The notes under the pieces are model-generated. The model was not told where the DNA came from. It saw only the letters and a list, made by a program, of their open reading frames with translations, and made no database searches. From Dasania sp. GY-MA-18 (GTDB taxonomy: Bacteria > Pseudomonadota > Gammaproteobacteria > Pseudomonadales > Dasaniaceae): a stretch of DNA of 64,000 bases. The stretch spans positions 1 to 64,000 of the forward strand of contig NZ_JANHAP010000015.1 in assembly GCF_024734385.1 (NCBI RefSeq). The letters are read 5' to 3'. Made by a program: the position numbers and the translations under genes. Of this stretch, positions 27,877 to 36,695 are shown piece by piece; position 1 is the stretch's first letter, and every line of letters begins with the position of its first letter.

Positions 27877-28276
27877 ACAATTAGCTATAAAGGTCAGCGG
27901 CCAAGGCTTACTCGCGATTACCCCCTTAGTAGAACAGCAGTTAAGCCAAACAGCGCTTAAAGAGGGCCTGTGTACCTTATTTATACAACACACTTCGGCC
28001 AGCTTATTAATACAGGAAAACTACGACCCCAGTGCCCAGCATGATTTAGAAAATTGGTTAAATCGTTTAGTACCCGAAAACGACCCACTCTATACTCATG
28101 TTTTAGAGGGGCCCGATGATATGCCCGCCCATATTAAAACAGCACTCACCGCCACCAGTATTGCTATACCTATTATCGACGGCAAACTTGCCCTAGGTAC
28201 CTGGCAGGGTATTTATTTATGGGAACACAGGCACTACAGCGGCCAACGCTTGGTGATTATGCACGTAGGCCCTTAG
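27869..28276 (+). CDS. yjbQ: YjbQ family (UPF0047) protein
   Basis: A 135-residue protein of the YjbQ/UPF0047 family. Motifs are LCTLFIQHTSASLLIQENYD, MPAHIKTALTATSIAIPI and a C-terminal LGTWQGIYLWEHRH. Some members show weak thiamine phosphate synthase activity; the cellular role is not settled. ATG 27869 is chosen because family members begin here, and it overlaps the channel stop, suggesting translational coupling; the frame extends upstream only as a shadow of the channel gene. It converges with cti. Confidence 0.88.
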   Translation: MIKQLAIKVSGQGLLAITPLVEQQLSQTALKEGLCTLFIQHTSASLLIQENYDPSAQHDLENWLNRLVPENDPLYTHVLEGPDDMPAHIKTALTATSIAIPIIDGKLALGTWQGIYLWEHRHYSGQRLVIMHVGP

Positions 28277-28381
28277 GCCTGTGCCAGCACAGCCAGTTGG
28301 CACCAGCCCATTTTCTATCGCTGGGTGAGCAATCCAGCTCAACCCACTACTCAGCCCTTATTGTGTTCGCGCCTAGCCAGA

Positions 28382-30751
28382 CTAGCGGTTTTCTATACGA
28401 TTAAAGTCCAGCAGCCCCGAGGCCACAGGCTCGCTGCGTTTATAATAATGGTGTAGCCAATCGCTGTAAGACCAAAACTGCGATGAGGTTCTGCGTATAC
28501 CGTAGTGGTCAAGTAATTTACGATAAGCCTGCTCACTATCAATAGCCTTTAACTCGGCAACAAAATCAGCCATTTTTTGCTCTGGCACATGCACAAAGGT
28601 ATTGGGGTAAGCCCCCACCACACCGTTAATCACAGTAACGGTTTGCTCCTTAGGTATCAGCGTGGACTTCTCGCGTAATAGTGTCAGCACATTACTGCGC
28701 GCACGATTGCTAAGCAAGGTGTACAGTTCATCACCGCCCTGCATACCTGCCTTGCCAACTCGTATCAACAACACTTCAGGCAAATAACTAATAGCCTCGC
28801 CATTAAACTCCGCCAAGGTTTGCAAGGAGTGCTGCATAGAGCCCGCTGCCGCCATAGTGACTGGCCGATTAATACTGTCTTCTGGCAATAGTTTGCCCCC
28901 TATGCGCTGCTGTAATAATTCAAATAACTCAGCCTTAGGGTTAGCACTTTTATAAGCTATACCCAGTTCGTTATCATTACCGCTAGCCAAACTGTCAATA
29001 TACTTTTTCACGCTCTCCTCTTCATCTCTATACCAAAATTCCAGCTCTTGCTTGGCACTGGCTGATGGTAATAAATTGAGAAAATTACGTTCCCCCTCCA
29101 TGCGTAAAAAATCCATATACAAACGGGTCAATAACTGGTGGCCCGTATTGCCATAAACATCAAAGCCAGAAACCAGCAAATAATGGATGCGCTCTAATAA
29201 TGGGTAATCAATTAACCAGGCGGTTTTAGGTTGTTTTCCTAACAAACCTTTTTTTACCGTAGCACTATCAAAATGCCTAAACACGGTTAGGGCTAAATTG
29301 TCATTATCGCCATCACCATCCCAAATAAAATCCAATTCTAGTTTTTTACCCTTGGAGAAATATAACTTCTTTAAGCTTTCTTTTTCTTTTAAATATTCAC
29401 TCTCACTTTTAGAGTAAGCCAGCCAATTCAACAGCGACAGGGTTTGGCTACTTTTTTCAGCAGGTAAATTCAGCGTATCTGACTCTTTAGTAATAAAGCG
29501 TTCCACTTTATGCATAAGATTTTCGTCAGGATCAACAAACAACACCCAAAAATGATCATCAATAACATTTAAAGCAATTTGGCCACGACACACTGGCCCT
29601 TTAATAAAACCATTGATGGTGAAAGCGGCCTCTTCCAGCATAAATTGATAACGTGATTTAACAGGCAGTTGCGCAAAGCTAATAAAAGGGTTGGCTGATT
29701 TTTTCCGCTCGTAGGATGGCAGCTCATTCACCGCATAATCGGCCTTAATAAACCACTGATGCCAGCGCAACATGCGCCCTGAATCCAAGCTGTAAGGCAT
29801 GTGTTCTTTAGCGGTGATGGTGCTATTTACTCTTTGCAAGCGATAATAAAACACCTCTACACCAGGATCATCATAGGGCCTGCGCGTGGAGATCACCCGT
29901 ATAGGCTCACCGCTAGGGGTATAAGAACGCACTAAGCGAAAAAACTCACCGGCAGGCAAATCGGGAAAATACAGATGAGCAATAAACAAATGCTCATAAA
30001 TATACCTGGCACTCAGTTTATGCTTGTTGCTGGGGCCATTTAAAAAACCTTCCCACAAGGCCAGTTTATTTTGATACTCAGGGCCTAGGGCGCCTCTTTC
30101 GCGCACTGCCGCGCCCTGCTCCAACCATTGCTTAACCGTATTAAATTCCTGGCTATTTAAACCTGGCAAGCCATAAGGCATACCCCACAGTGGATAATCC
30201 TTTTCAAAACTGTCCAGCTCTTCAATTTTGGGGCATTGTTGGTCGCGATTTAAAGCAAAATCAAACTCTGAGCCCAATTGTGTCACTTTCGGCAAGGGCT
30301 GGTGCTGCTTCATTGCCAGCAGCCTATACATAACACTGCCGTCTAAATTATTTTGCGGCGTTTGTAGTCGCTCATTTAATACCGGATAAAACCCTTTATT
30401 GCGCCACTGCTGGGTATTTTCGGCATCGATAAATAAGCGGCTGACATTACTGGCCAATAGGCGTTTGCCGTCGTAGACCTTGGCCTTAGTCGCCCCCCTA
30501 TCTATACCCTCAAAGCTAGATAACTTTAACTGGCAGGGCGCGTCATAGCAGCCGTGGCACACCACGCAGCGATTATCTAATATCGGTTTTACATCGCGTC
30601 GGTATTCCATCAGCTCGGCCGAGTGATTGTGCTCGCTCAACATACGTTCGCGCACCTGCGGCTCGCCAAATTGCAAGTCCAACTGGTGGCTGGCGTATAC
30701 CGCACAGCCTGTTAAGACCAATAACAACGCCGCTGTAAAACTTTTTTTCAT
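28382..30751 (-). CDS. cti: Fatty acid cis/trans isomerase
   Basis: A periplasmic haem enzyme of about 789 residues that converts cis- to trans-unsaturated fatty acids in membrane lipids, a quick response to solvent, heat or osmotic stress. The haem motif CVVCHG lies near residue 63. The signal sequence ends in LTGC, so this version may be lipid-anchored. Family core blocks such as EFFRLVRSYTPSGEPIRVIS and DDPGVEVFYYRLQRVNSTIT are present. ATG 30751 is preferred over the in-frame GTG at 30763. It is preceded by the sthA terminator and is likely its own transcript. Confidence 0.92.
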   Translation of the reverse strand: MKKSFTAALLLVLTGCAVYASHQLDLQFGEPQVRERMLSEHNHSAELMEYRRDVKPILDNRCVVCHGCYDAPCQLKLSSFEGIDRGATKAKVYDGKRLLASNVSRLFIDAENTQQWRNKGFYPVLNERLQTPQNNLDGSVMYRLLAMKQHQPLPKVTQLGSEFDFALNRDQQCPKIEELDSFEKDYPLWGMPYGLPGLNSQEFNTVKQWLEQGAAVRERGALGPEYQNKLALWEGFLNGPSNKHKLSARYIYEHLFIAHLYFPDLPAGEFFRLVRSYTPSGEPIRVISTRRPYDDPGVEVFYYRLQRVNSTITAKEHMPYSLDSGRMLRWHQWFIKADYAVNELPSYERKKSANPFISFAQLPVKSRYQFMLEEAAFTINGFIKGPVCRGQIALNVIDDHFWVLFVDPDENLMHKVERFITKESDTLNLPAEKSSQTLSLLNWLAYSKSESEYLKEKESLKKLYFSKGKKLELDFIWDGDGDNDNLALTVFRHFDSATVKKGLLGKQPKTAWLIDYPLLERIHYLLVSGFDVYGNTGHQLLTRLYMDFLRMEGERNFLNLLPSASAKQELEFWYRDEEESVKKYIDSLASGNDNELGIAYKSANPKAELFELLQQRIGGKLLPEDSINRPVTMAAAGSMQHSLQTLAEFNGEAISYLPEVLLIRVGKAGMQGGDELYTLLSNRARSNVLTLLREKSTLIPKEQTVTVINGVVGAYPNTFVHVPEQKMADFVAELKAIDSEQAYRKLLDHYGIRRTSSQFWSYSDWLHHYYKRSEPVASGLLDFNRIENR

Positions 30752-30774
30752 TATCGCTTTCACTTTTTATTTAT

Positions 30775-30802
30775 AAAAAAACCAGCACAAGTGCTGGTTT
30801 TT
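30775..30802 (-). terminator. Rho-independent terminator after sthA
   Basis: AACCAGCAC / GTGCTGGTT stem with A7 on the left and T5 on the right. On the minus strand the stem is followed by seven T, which ends the HDOD-sthA transcript 22 bp after the sthA stop and 24 bp before the cti start. Confidence 0.85.
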
Positions 30803-30823
30803 AATCAAAACTAGAACTTATTG

Positions 30824-32218
30824 TTAGCTAGCTCGCTGCCCTGCTATATGTAATGCCGCCACTCTATAGGCTTCTGCCAGGGTGGGAAAATTAAAAATAT
30901 TTTCCACAAAGCCATCGACCTCCATATTCGATAACAGCGCCATCTGCCCTATATGAATGAGTTCGGTAGCGCCCTCACCCACTATCGCCACCCCTAATAA
31001 TTTTTTGCCTTTGGGGCAGGCAATTAATTTTAACAAGCCGTCTTGCACGCCAGAAATTTGGCCGCGGGCTATCTCCTCAAAACGAGCATAGCCAACAATA
31101 ACATCGCCATAGCTGTCACGAGCCTGTTGCTCGTTCATGCCTACGGTAGATAATTCAGGTATGGCATAAATGCCCGACGGTATCATGTCGGTCATTTCAC
31201 CTAAATCTATGCCCAAGGCCCCCAGGCAAGCTCTGCGCCCTTGCTCCATAGAGGCCGAAGCCAATGAAGGTGGCCCTATCACATCACCGGCGGCATAAAT
31301 ATTATCCACCGCGGTTTTACAATGTTTATCGACGGGGATAATACCACGTTCATTCAATGATAATCCGGCATTCTCTATACACAGCCCTTCTACATTGGCC
31401 ACCCTACCGGCGGCAGACAGTAGCTTTTCACTGCGTACTATGCGCCCGCCCTCTAGCTCGGTTATCACCTGTGACACCCCATCCCAATACACTCTATTGA
31501 CTTTTACATTAGGAATAAACTGAGCACCACTGGCCTCGAAGGCATGAACAAAGCGATCGGTTAAGTCAGCATCTAAAAAACCCAAGGGCCTGGGGTAGCG
31601 ATCTATCATAGTCACCCTTACTCCCAGGCTGGCAAAGATAGAGGCATATTCACTGGCAATTACGCCGCCCCCTAGTACCGTTAAAGTTTGCGGCAAGTAC
31701 ATCATAGACAGTATAGAGTCACTGTCGTAGATGTATTCGTGATCCACTTCTATATTGTCTACATGCCGGGGTATGGAGCCGGTGGCAATCACAAAGTAAT
31801 CAGCCTTAAAAGTTTGCTGTTGGCCACCGGGCATATCGACTTTTAGGGTTTTATTGTCTACAAAGCTGGCGCGACCATGCACCCGTTCGATTTTGTTACG
31901 AGCGATTTGCTTATGTATATAGTCGTCGTGAGCTTTGATTACCGAATGCATATTGTCGATTAAAGCGGCCATTTCGGTATCTGGGCGTAGCGAAAACGAA
32001 AAAATCTCAGCATGGCCACGCAAATGAGCGATACGCAGGGCGTTTTCGCGCAGAGTTTTACTGGGTATAGTGCCTCTATGTACACAGGCCCCACCTAGTA
32101 CTTTATCCCCTTCTATCATCGCCACTCGTTTACCGGCCTTAGCTGCTTGCACGGCTGCTTTTTGGCCAGCAGGGCCACTGCCCACTACTATAATGTCGTA
32201 TTGTTGTTCGCTACTCAC
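30824..32218 (-). CDS. sthA: Soluble pyridine nucleotide transhydrogenase
   Basis: A 464-residue FAD enzyme that exchanges reducing equivalents between NADPH and NADH. The N-terminal FAD site is YDIIVVGSGPAGQKAAVQA. The region GGACVHRGTIPSKT has one cysteine where disulfide reductases have two, as is normal for SthA. The NAD(P) site is LTVLGGGVIASEYASIFASL, the second FAD motif is NIYAAGDVIGPPSLASAS, and there is a C-terminal dimer domain. Its start overlaps the stop of the HDOD gene (ATGA), so the two are coupled. Confidence 0.93.
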   Translation of the reverse strand: MSSEQQYDIIVVGSGPAGQKAAVQAAKAGKRVAMIEGDKVLGGACVHRGTIPSKTLRENALRIAHLRGHAEIFSFSLRPDTEMAALIDNMHSVIKAHDDYIHKQIARNKIERVHGRASFVDNKTLKVDMPGGQQQTFKADYFVIATGSIPRHVDNIEVDHEYIYDSDSILSMMYLPQTLTVLGGGVIASEYASIFASLGVRVTMIDRYPRPLGFLDADLTDRFVHAFEASGAQFIPNVKVNRVYWDGVSQVITELEGGRIVRSEKLLSAAGRVANVEGLCIENAGLSLNERGIIPVDKHCKTAVDNIYAAGDVIGPPSLASASMEQGRRACLGALGIDLGEMTDMIPSGIYAIPELSTVGMNEQQARDSYGDVIVGYARFEEIARGQISGVQDGLLKLIACPKGKKLLGVAIVGEGATELIHIGQMALLSNMEVDGFVENIFNFPTLAEAYRVAALHIAGQRAS

Positions 32219-33060
32219 AGCTTTAAGGCCTCTATGGTGTTATTAATATCGTCCAGTTTTTCCAGCAATTGCTCTACATCACTGACATACAGGTTCATAA
32301 CTACCACATAGGGATCGCTAGCCAAAACCTTTGCGTCGTACTCGCCTTGCTCTAAAGCCACTTGTGCAAATACTCTGGCCGCCCTAATGGCATCAATCAC
32401 ATCCTGAGCTTTAGATTGCGCTTGCTCACTATCAATATTGGCTATGGTCTCAGCCACCGCTGCCGGTAATTGCCAGCGCTCTGCCAGTATCACCCCTACC
32501 TGCTTCTGATAGCGATCAATCAAACGCTGCGCACTAGCCCTATCCACCTCAAGTTGTAACTCTTGGGCGCACTCCAACGCCGCCTGCAATACCGCGGGCT
32601 TGCCAATCTGAAACAATAAGCCCGATAAAAAAGTAGACTCCACATTTTTACGGGCTTTACGCGCGATCTCTTTAGCCCATACTGCCGTCGATAACGACGC
32701 TAGCCACAGCTCTTTTATCAAAGGTTCAAAACCAGGCGCCGCAAATAACTTAGGCCCCATGGTGGCAGCCATAGCTATTTCCGCAATATTTTGCATACCC
32801 AATCGGGCTATGGCCTGCTGTAGCGAGGTCATTTTAGCGCTGGGGCTATAGGCAGCAGAATTGGCTATGCGCATAACATGGCCCGCCAAGGCTTGGTCGC
32901 TTTGGATTAAACGCGACAGCGCCGCGGCATCAGAATTAACATCATTAACTAGGCTTAAAACATGAGTGGTAACCTGGGGTAACATGGGCAGTGATAGCGC
33001 CTGAACGGCTATCTTCTGCTCCAACAGAGGGCTTACACTACTATAAACATCATCTTGCAT
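32215..33060 (-). CDS. HDOD-domain signalling protein
   Basis: A 281-residue protein. The HDOD domain spans about residues 20-215, with LPMLPQVTTHVLSLVNDVNS, LIQSDQALAGHVMRIANSAA and AIARLGMQNIAEIAMAATMG. HDOD proteins are non-catalytic relatives of HD-GYP domains and serve as adaptors in signalling. No partner domain is attached. AAGGTG precedes ATG 33060. It overlaps sthA by 4 bp, an uncommon pairing whose meaning is unclear. Confidence 0.85.
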   Translation of the reverse strand: MQDDVYSSVSPLLEQKIAVQALSLPMLPQVTTHVLSLVNDVNSDAAALSRLIQSDQALAGHVMRIANSAAYSPSAKMTSLQQAIARLGMQNIAEIAMAATMGPKLFAAPGFEPLIKELWLASLSTAVWAKEIARKARKNVESTFLSGLLFQIGKPAVLQAALECAQELQLEVDRASAQRLIDRYQKQVGVILAERWQLPAAVAETIANIDSEQAQSKAQDVIDAIRAARVFAQVALEQGEYDAKVLASDPYVVVMNLYVSDVEQLLEKLDDINNTIEALKL

Positions 33061-33276
33061 TATCTTTTCACCTTATAGTCGGGCTGTGCTGCCGGCCTTA
33101 GGCCTAGCACTTATTATTTTGCCCACTGCAGCTTTATTTATTAGTATTCAACAGCTTAGATCATATTTACAAAATCACCGTCTAAAAGCTTAGGTTTTAC
33201 ACTAGCCTTTCGCCAGTTGTTGCCTAACACTAGCGGATTTATCATACCAGCGCCCTTAAACAGCTAGATATTGACT

Positions 33277-34023
33277 ATGATCAAACAACTAAAATGGCTT
33301 ATGGCCATGCTGGGCGGCCAACAGCCCAATGCCAGTACCCTCAGCCATTACCAGCGCTTGCAGCAACTCTGCGATAGCCATCAGAGCATTACTATACGGT
33401 TGAAGTATCACCCTATAGATTATCAAAGCCTGATATTACATATAGACCAAGAGCATCATGAGCTGTTAATTGATGATTTATTCCCCGCGCTGGATAAGCC
33501 CTTAACCGCCAACACCACCCTGCAGCTAATAAGCAACAGCGCGGGCCAGCAGCTGAACTTTTACACGCGGGTGATTCGCCGTTGCCGCAACGGCAGTGAT
33601 AGCAGTTATTTATTAGAGTTGCCCAAAGAGTTGGGGCATAATCACAACCGCAGCAGCTATCGTGTTTATGTCGATAATGAACGTGGCCTGCGCATACGCT
33701 TAAACGATGTAGAGCCAACATTAAAATCAGTCAGAATATCTAACCTTTCAAGCAATGGTATCAAGTTATATTTTAGCGACAACGTCCAAAACCACTTAAA
33801 AAATATTCGCTACTTAGACGATGTGGTGATTATTTTGCCCAACGACTACAGCATAGATTGCCGGATTCAAATATTAAATAACTACCTAATACAAGGCGGC
33901 CACCCCCATAGCGTAATAGGTGGCAAGCTGATTATTAAGCAACCATTACACAAAAATAAGCTACAACAATATCTGGCTAGCGTACAACGCCAACAACGAA
34001 AAAGAGAGAACCGTGACAGTTAA
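33277..34023 (+). CDS. YcgR-like PilZ-domain c-di-GMP receptor
   Basis: A 248-residue cytoplasmic protein. The N-terminal half (about 30-120) resembles the YcgR N domain. The PilZ domain begins near residue 125 and has both c-di-GMP motifs: RxxxR in NRSSYR and NxSxxG in NLSSNG, so binding is expected. YcgR proteins brake flagellar rotation or act on other motility or secretion machinery. I take ATG 33277; a TTG lies two codons upstream. The stop overlaps the start of the deacetylase gene by 11 bp, so the pair is co-translated. Confidence 0.85.
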   Translation: MIKQLKWLMAMLGGQQPNASTLSHYQRLQQLCDSHQSITIRLKYHPIDYQSLILHIDQEHHELLIDDLFPALDKPLTANTTLQLISNSAGQQLNFYTRVIRRCRNGSDSSYLLELPKELGHNHNRSSYRVYVDNERGLRIRLNDVEPTLKSVRISNLSSNGIKLYFSDNVQNHLKNIRYLDDVVIILPNDYSIDCRIQILNNYLIQGGHPHSVIGGKLIIKQPLHKNKLQQYLASVQRQQRKRENRDS

Positions 34024-35089
34024 AAATATTATCCTGGGGCTTATCACCCTGCTCAGCACCAGCCTTGGCTACAGCGAGCAACAAGCTAATGAAAACACTA
34101 TTAATAACAGCGCAGTGATACTGCTATACCATCATGTAGCTGACGATACTCCCGCTATTACCAGCGTGAGCCCACAGCAGTTTGAACAGCAACTGGATTA
34201 TTTACAGGCCAATGATTTTAAAGTATGGCCACTGCCGCAGTTAATGACTCACTACCGCCAAGGCCTTAGCATCCCCGATAAAGTCGTGGCGATTACTTTT
34301 GATGATGCTTATGAATCGGTATACAGCCAAGCCTATCCTAGACTCAAACAACGCGGCATGCCCTTTACTATTTTCGTCACCACCGACTCAGTAGATAAAC
34401 AGTTTAATAAACAGCTGAACTGGCAAGCCTTATTAGAGATGAGCCGCAACGGTGCCACTATTGCCAACCATACCGTTAACCACCCCCATATGCTTTACCG
34501 TTTTGAGGGCGAAAACGATAAGCAGTGGCAACAACGTATGCAGCAAGAAATCGACGGCGCACAGCAGCGCATCGCCGAGCAAATAGGCAGCCAACATAAG
34601 CTCTTTGCCTACCCCTACGGCGAACATAATCAAAGCTTAAAAGAACAGCTAGCGCAAATGGGCTACCTGGCTTTTGGCCAGCAATCGGGTGCCTTAGGTC
34701 CTTATAGCCACGCCCAAAGCATCCCCCGTTACCCCATAGCCGGTGATTACAGCAAACTGGATGATTTTATTCTTAAAATACACACCAAAGCGATGCCTGC
34801 CATAGAGCTTAGCAGTAGCGCAACGCCGCTTAGTGCCAAACAATCAAAACCCACAGTGACATTGGAATTTAAGCAGGCTATACACAAACCGTTTTTTCAA
34901 TGCTACGGCCCTGGTGGCAAGCTGCCACTGCAGTGGCAAGCTAATACTGTAACAATTACTGCGGCTGTTGATATTCCTGCCGGACGCTCGCGTTATAACT
35001 GCACCCTACCCGCCGGGGATAATCGTTATTATTGGTATTCCAAGCCGTGGGTGCGTTTAAAAGATGACGGCACTTGGATTTTAGATTAA
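34013..35089 (+). CDS. Polysaccharide deacetylase family protein (secreted)
   Basis: A 358-residue protein with a signal peptide (1-20). The NodB-type carbohydrate esterase 4 domain has VVAITFDDAYESVYSQAYP near residue 90 (two catalytic/metal Asp), NHTVNHPHM near 145 (metal-binding H-x3-H) and FAYPYGEHNQSLK near 200. A C-terminal beta-rich domain of about 100 residues follows. It probably removes acetyl groups from an exopolysaccharide or peptidoglycan. It starts at GTG inside the PilZ gene, linking it to c-di-GMP control by inference. Confidence 0.85.
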   Translation: MTVKNIILGLITLLSTSLGYSEQQANENTINNSAVILLYHHVADDTPAITSVSPQQFEQQLDYLQANDFKVWPLPQLMTHYRQGLSIPDKVVAITFDDAYESVYSQAYPRLKQRGMPFTIFVTTDSVDKQFNKQLNWQALLEMSRNGATIANHTVNHPHMLYRFEGENDKQWQQRMQQEIDGAQQRIAEQIGSQHKLFAYPYGEHNQSLKEQLAQMGYLAFGQQSGALGPYSHAQSIPRYPIAGDYSKLDDFILKIHTKAMPAIELSSSATPLSAKQSKPTVTLEFKQAIHKPFFQCYGPGGKLPLQWQANTVTITAAVDIPAGRSRYNCTLPAGDNRYYWYSKPWVRLKDDGTWILD

Positions 35090-35925
35090 GGGTTTAGCGC
35101 TGCTTCCACTTTTGGCTGATCGTATTGGCTTAACCGGTTAATTCTAATCATTTGCCGCAGCTCTTTAATATACTCCTCACCCCTAGTGGAATAACTGAGC
35201 AAACCTTCAGCTAAAACAGAACCTGATAAGGGCGCATTTTTAGCGCGTAAATCCGCACGTATCTCTCGCAGCTCTATATAAGCGCTGTAGGCATTGAGGT
35301 TATGCATATAGCTCACCACGGAGTCCATAGGGCTGGCAAAACTAGCCACCTCGTAGGTTTCACCCTCAGGCCTGCCTGTGGGCACTATGCCGCAGCCTAC
35401 CGAAAAGCACCATTGCCCGTATAAGTTATTACCCTGTAGCGCAAAACGCGAGGTGCCCCAGGCTGATTCATTGGCTGATTGCGCCAGCGCCAAAGAAGGC
35501 GGTATTTTATCCACTCGTATTAATAGCTGCTCTATTATTTTTAGCGGCTGATAACCCTTACTCTCGACATTGTATTTTTTTGCCCACTTTAGTAACCATT
35601 TTTTGTCGCTGGCGACTAATTTATTGCCCTGCTGTAAGCTCGCTTGCAGCTCTAAAATACGTGCCCGGCGCCGCATTATCCTATCGTTTTCCAGTTCTAT
35701 CATAGGCAGCATAAACGCAAAAAAAGCCGCCTTTTTTTTCCGTACTGACTTGTACTGCTTAAAATCAGGCAAGGTATTGACTAAAGCGGCGGCGCGCTCA
35801 TCTAATTGATCAGTGGCATCAAAGGGTTCAGGCTCAGGATAATAAATATATAAAACCACCATCAAAGCCACAAACAGTAGCAGCAAGGGCAACATCACTT
35901 TTTGCATCACATAACGAACTAACAT
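35086..35925 (-). CDS. Bax-family glucosaminidase
   Basis: A 279-residue protein with one N-terminal membrane helix (about 10-28) and a glucosaminidase domain near 120-260. ALAQSANESAWGTSRFALQG holds the likely catalytic glutamate, followed by NNLYGQWCF and GIVPTGRPEGETYEVA. It matches the Bax protein family of E. coli and is a likely peptidoglycan hydrolase at the cell envelope. Its stop overlaps the convergent deacetylase stop by 4 bp. It has no clear operon partner. Confidence 0.87.
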   Translation of the reverse strand: MLVRYVMQKVMLPLLLLFVALMVVLYIYYPEPEPFDATDQLDERAAALVNTLPDFKQYKSVRKKKAAFFAFMLPMIELENDRIMRRRARILELQASLQQGNKLVASDKKWLLKWAKKYNVESKGYQPLKIIEQLLIRVDKIPPSLALAQSANESAWGTSRFALQGNNLYGQWCFSVGCGIVPTGRPEGETYEVASFASPMDSVVSYMHNLNAYSAYIELREIRADLRAKNAPLSGSVLAEGLLSYSTRGEEYIKELRQMIRINRLSQYDQPKVEAALNP

Positions 35926-36024
35926 AAACCAACCTTTAGCGGTGTATCACTATTAAGCTTTTGCGCGAGGGCCGGATGCTACTGAAATAGCCGCTGCATC
36001 GCAATCTTGACTTTGCGGTGAAAA

Positions 36025-36693
36025 TTACTGGGCTAACTGCTCTAATAACAGTTCACGTTGACGCCAGTCGGGGAAAATACTGGCCAAATATTGGTAAAAA
36101 CGGCGGCTGTGGTTCATCTCCAGCATATGACAAAGCTCGTGTACCACCACATAGTCTATGCAAGCCTGCGGGTATTTCATTAGCTCTACATTAAGAGTAA
36201 TTACCCCCGCACTGGAGCAGCTGCCCCAGCGACGTTTCATCACCCTTAGCTTTAATTGCGGCATGGCCTTGTTGATAGGTAACTGAGGAAAATAAAACTG
36301 CAAGCGCTGTAAAAAATATACTTTGCCCTGCGCCCTATACCACTCGGTTAAACAGTTTTTAATATGAGCTTGATCCTGCGGCAGCGTGGCCGCCACCTTA
36401 AAGTGACCGTCTTGCAGGCTCACACAGTTGCGGGCTGCCGCTTTAATTTGCAAAGGGTAGCGCTCACCTAAATAAGGTTGCAGCTCGCCGTGAGTAAAAC
36501 CAGGTTTGTTCGCCAAAGCTTGACGACGCTGTTGCTGCTGTTTCAGTACCCAGTCGCGGCGTTCGCTAACAAAGCGCTCTATCTCGCGTTTGGCCAACCA
36601 TTTGGGCACGCGCACTTCTACACTGGCGTCTTCCAACACATGCAGAGCCATGGTTTTACGCGCCTGCCGTTTTACGCTGAATTCAAAAGACAC
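36025..36693 (-). CDS. YgjP-like zinc metalloprotein (DUF45/WLM family)
   Basis: A 222-residue protein of the YgjP/DUF45 family. It has a zincin motif VVHELCHMLEMNHSRRF near residue 180, preceded by KLRVMKRRWGSCSS, the family signature, near 150. E. coli YgjP is reported as UTP pyrophosphatase, though the fold is that of a metallopeptidase; function is unsettled. It lies 2 bp after recQ and is likely co-transcribed with it. Confidence 0.88.
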   Translation of the reverse strand: MSFEFSVKRQARKTMALHVLEDASVEVRVPKWLAKREIERFVSERRDWVLKQQQQRRQALANKPGFTHGELQPYLGERYPLQIKAAARNCVSLQDGHFKVAATLPQDQAHIKNCLTEWYRAQGKVYFLQRLQFYFPQLPINKAMPQLKLRVMKRRWGSCSSAGVITLNVELMKYPQACIDYVVVHELCHMLEMNHSRRFYQYLASIFPDWRQRELLLEQLAQ

Positions 36694-36695
36694 GC

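Noticed and set aside
32060-32130. Missing redox cysteine in SthA
   Set aside because: Soluble transhydrogenases normally lack the second cysteine of the disulfide-reductase CxxxxC motif, so this is the expected state.
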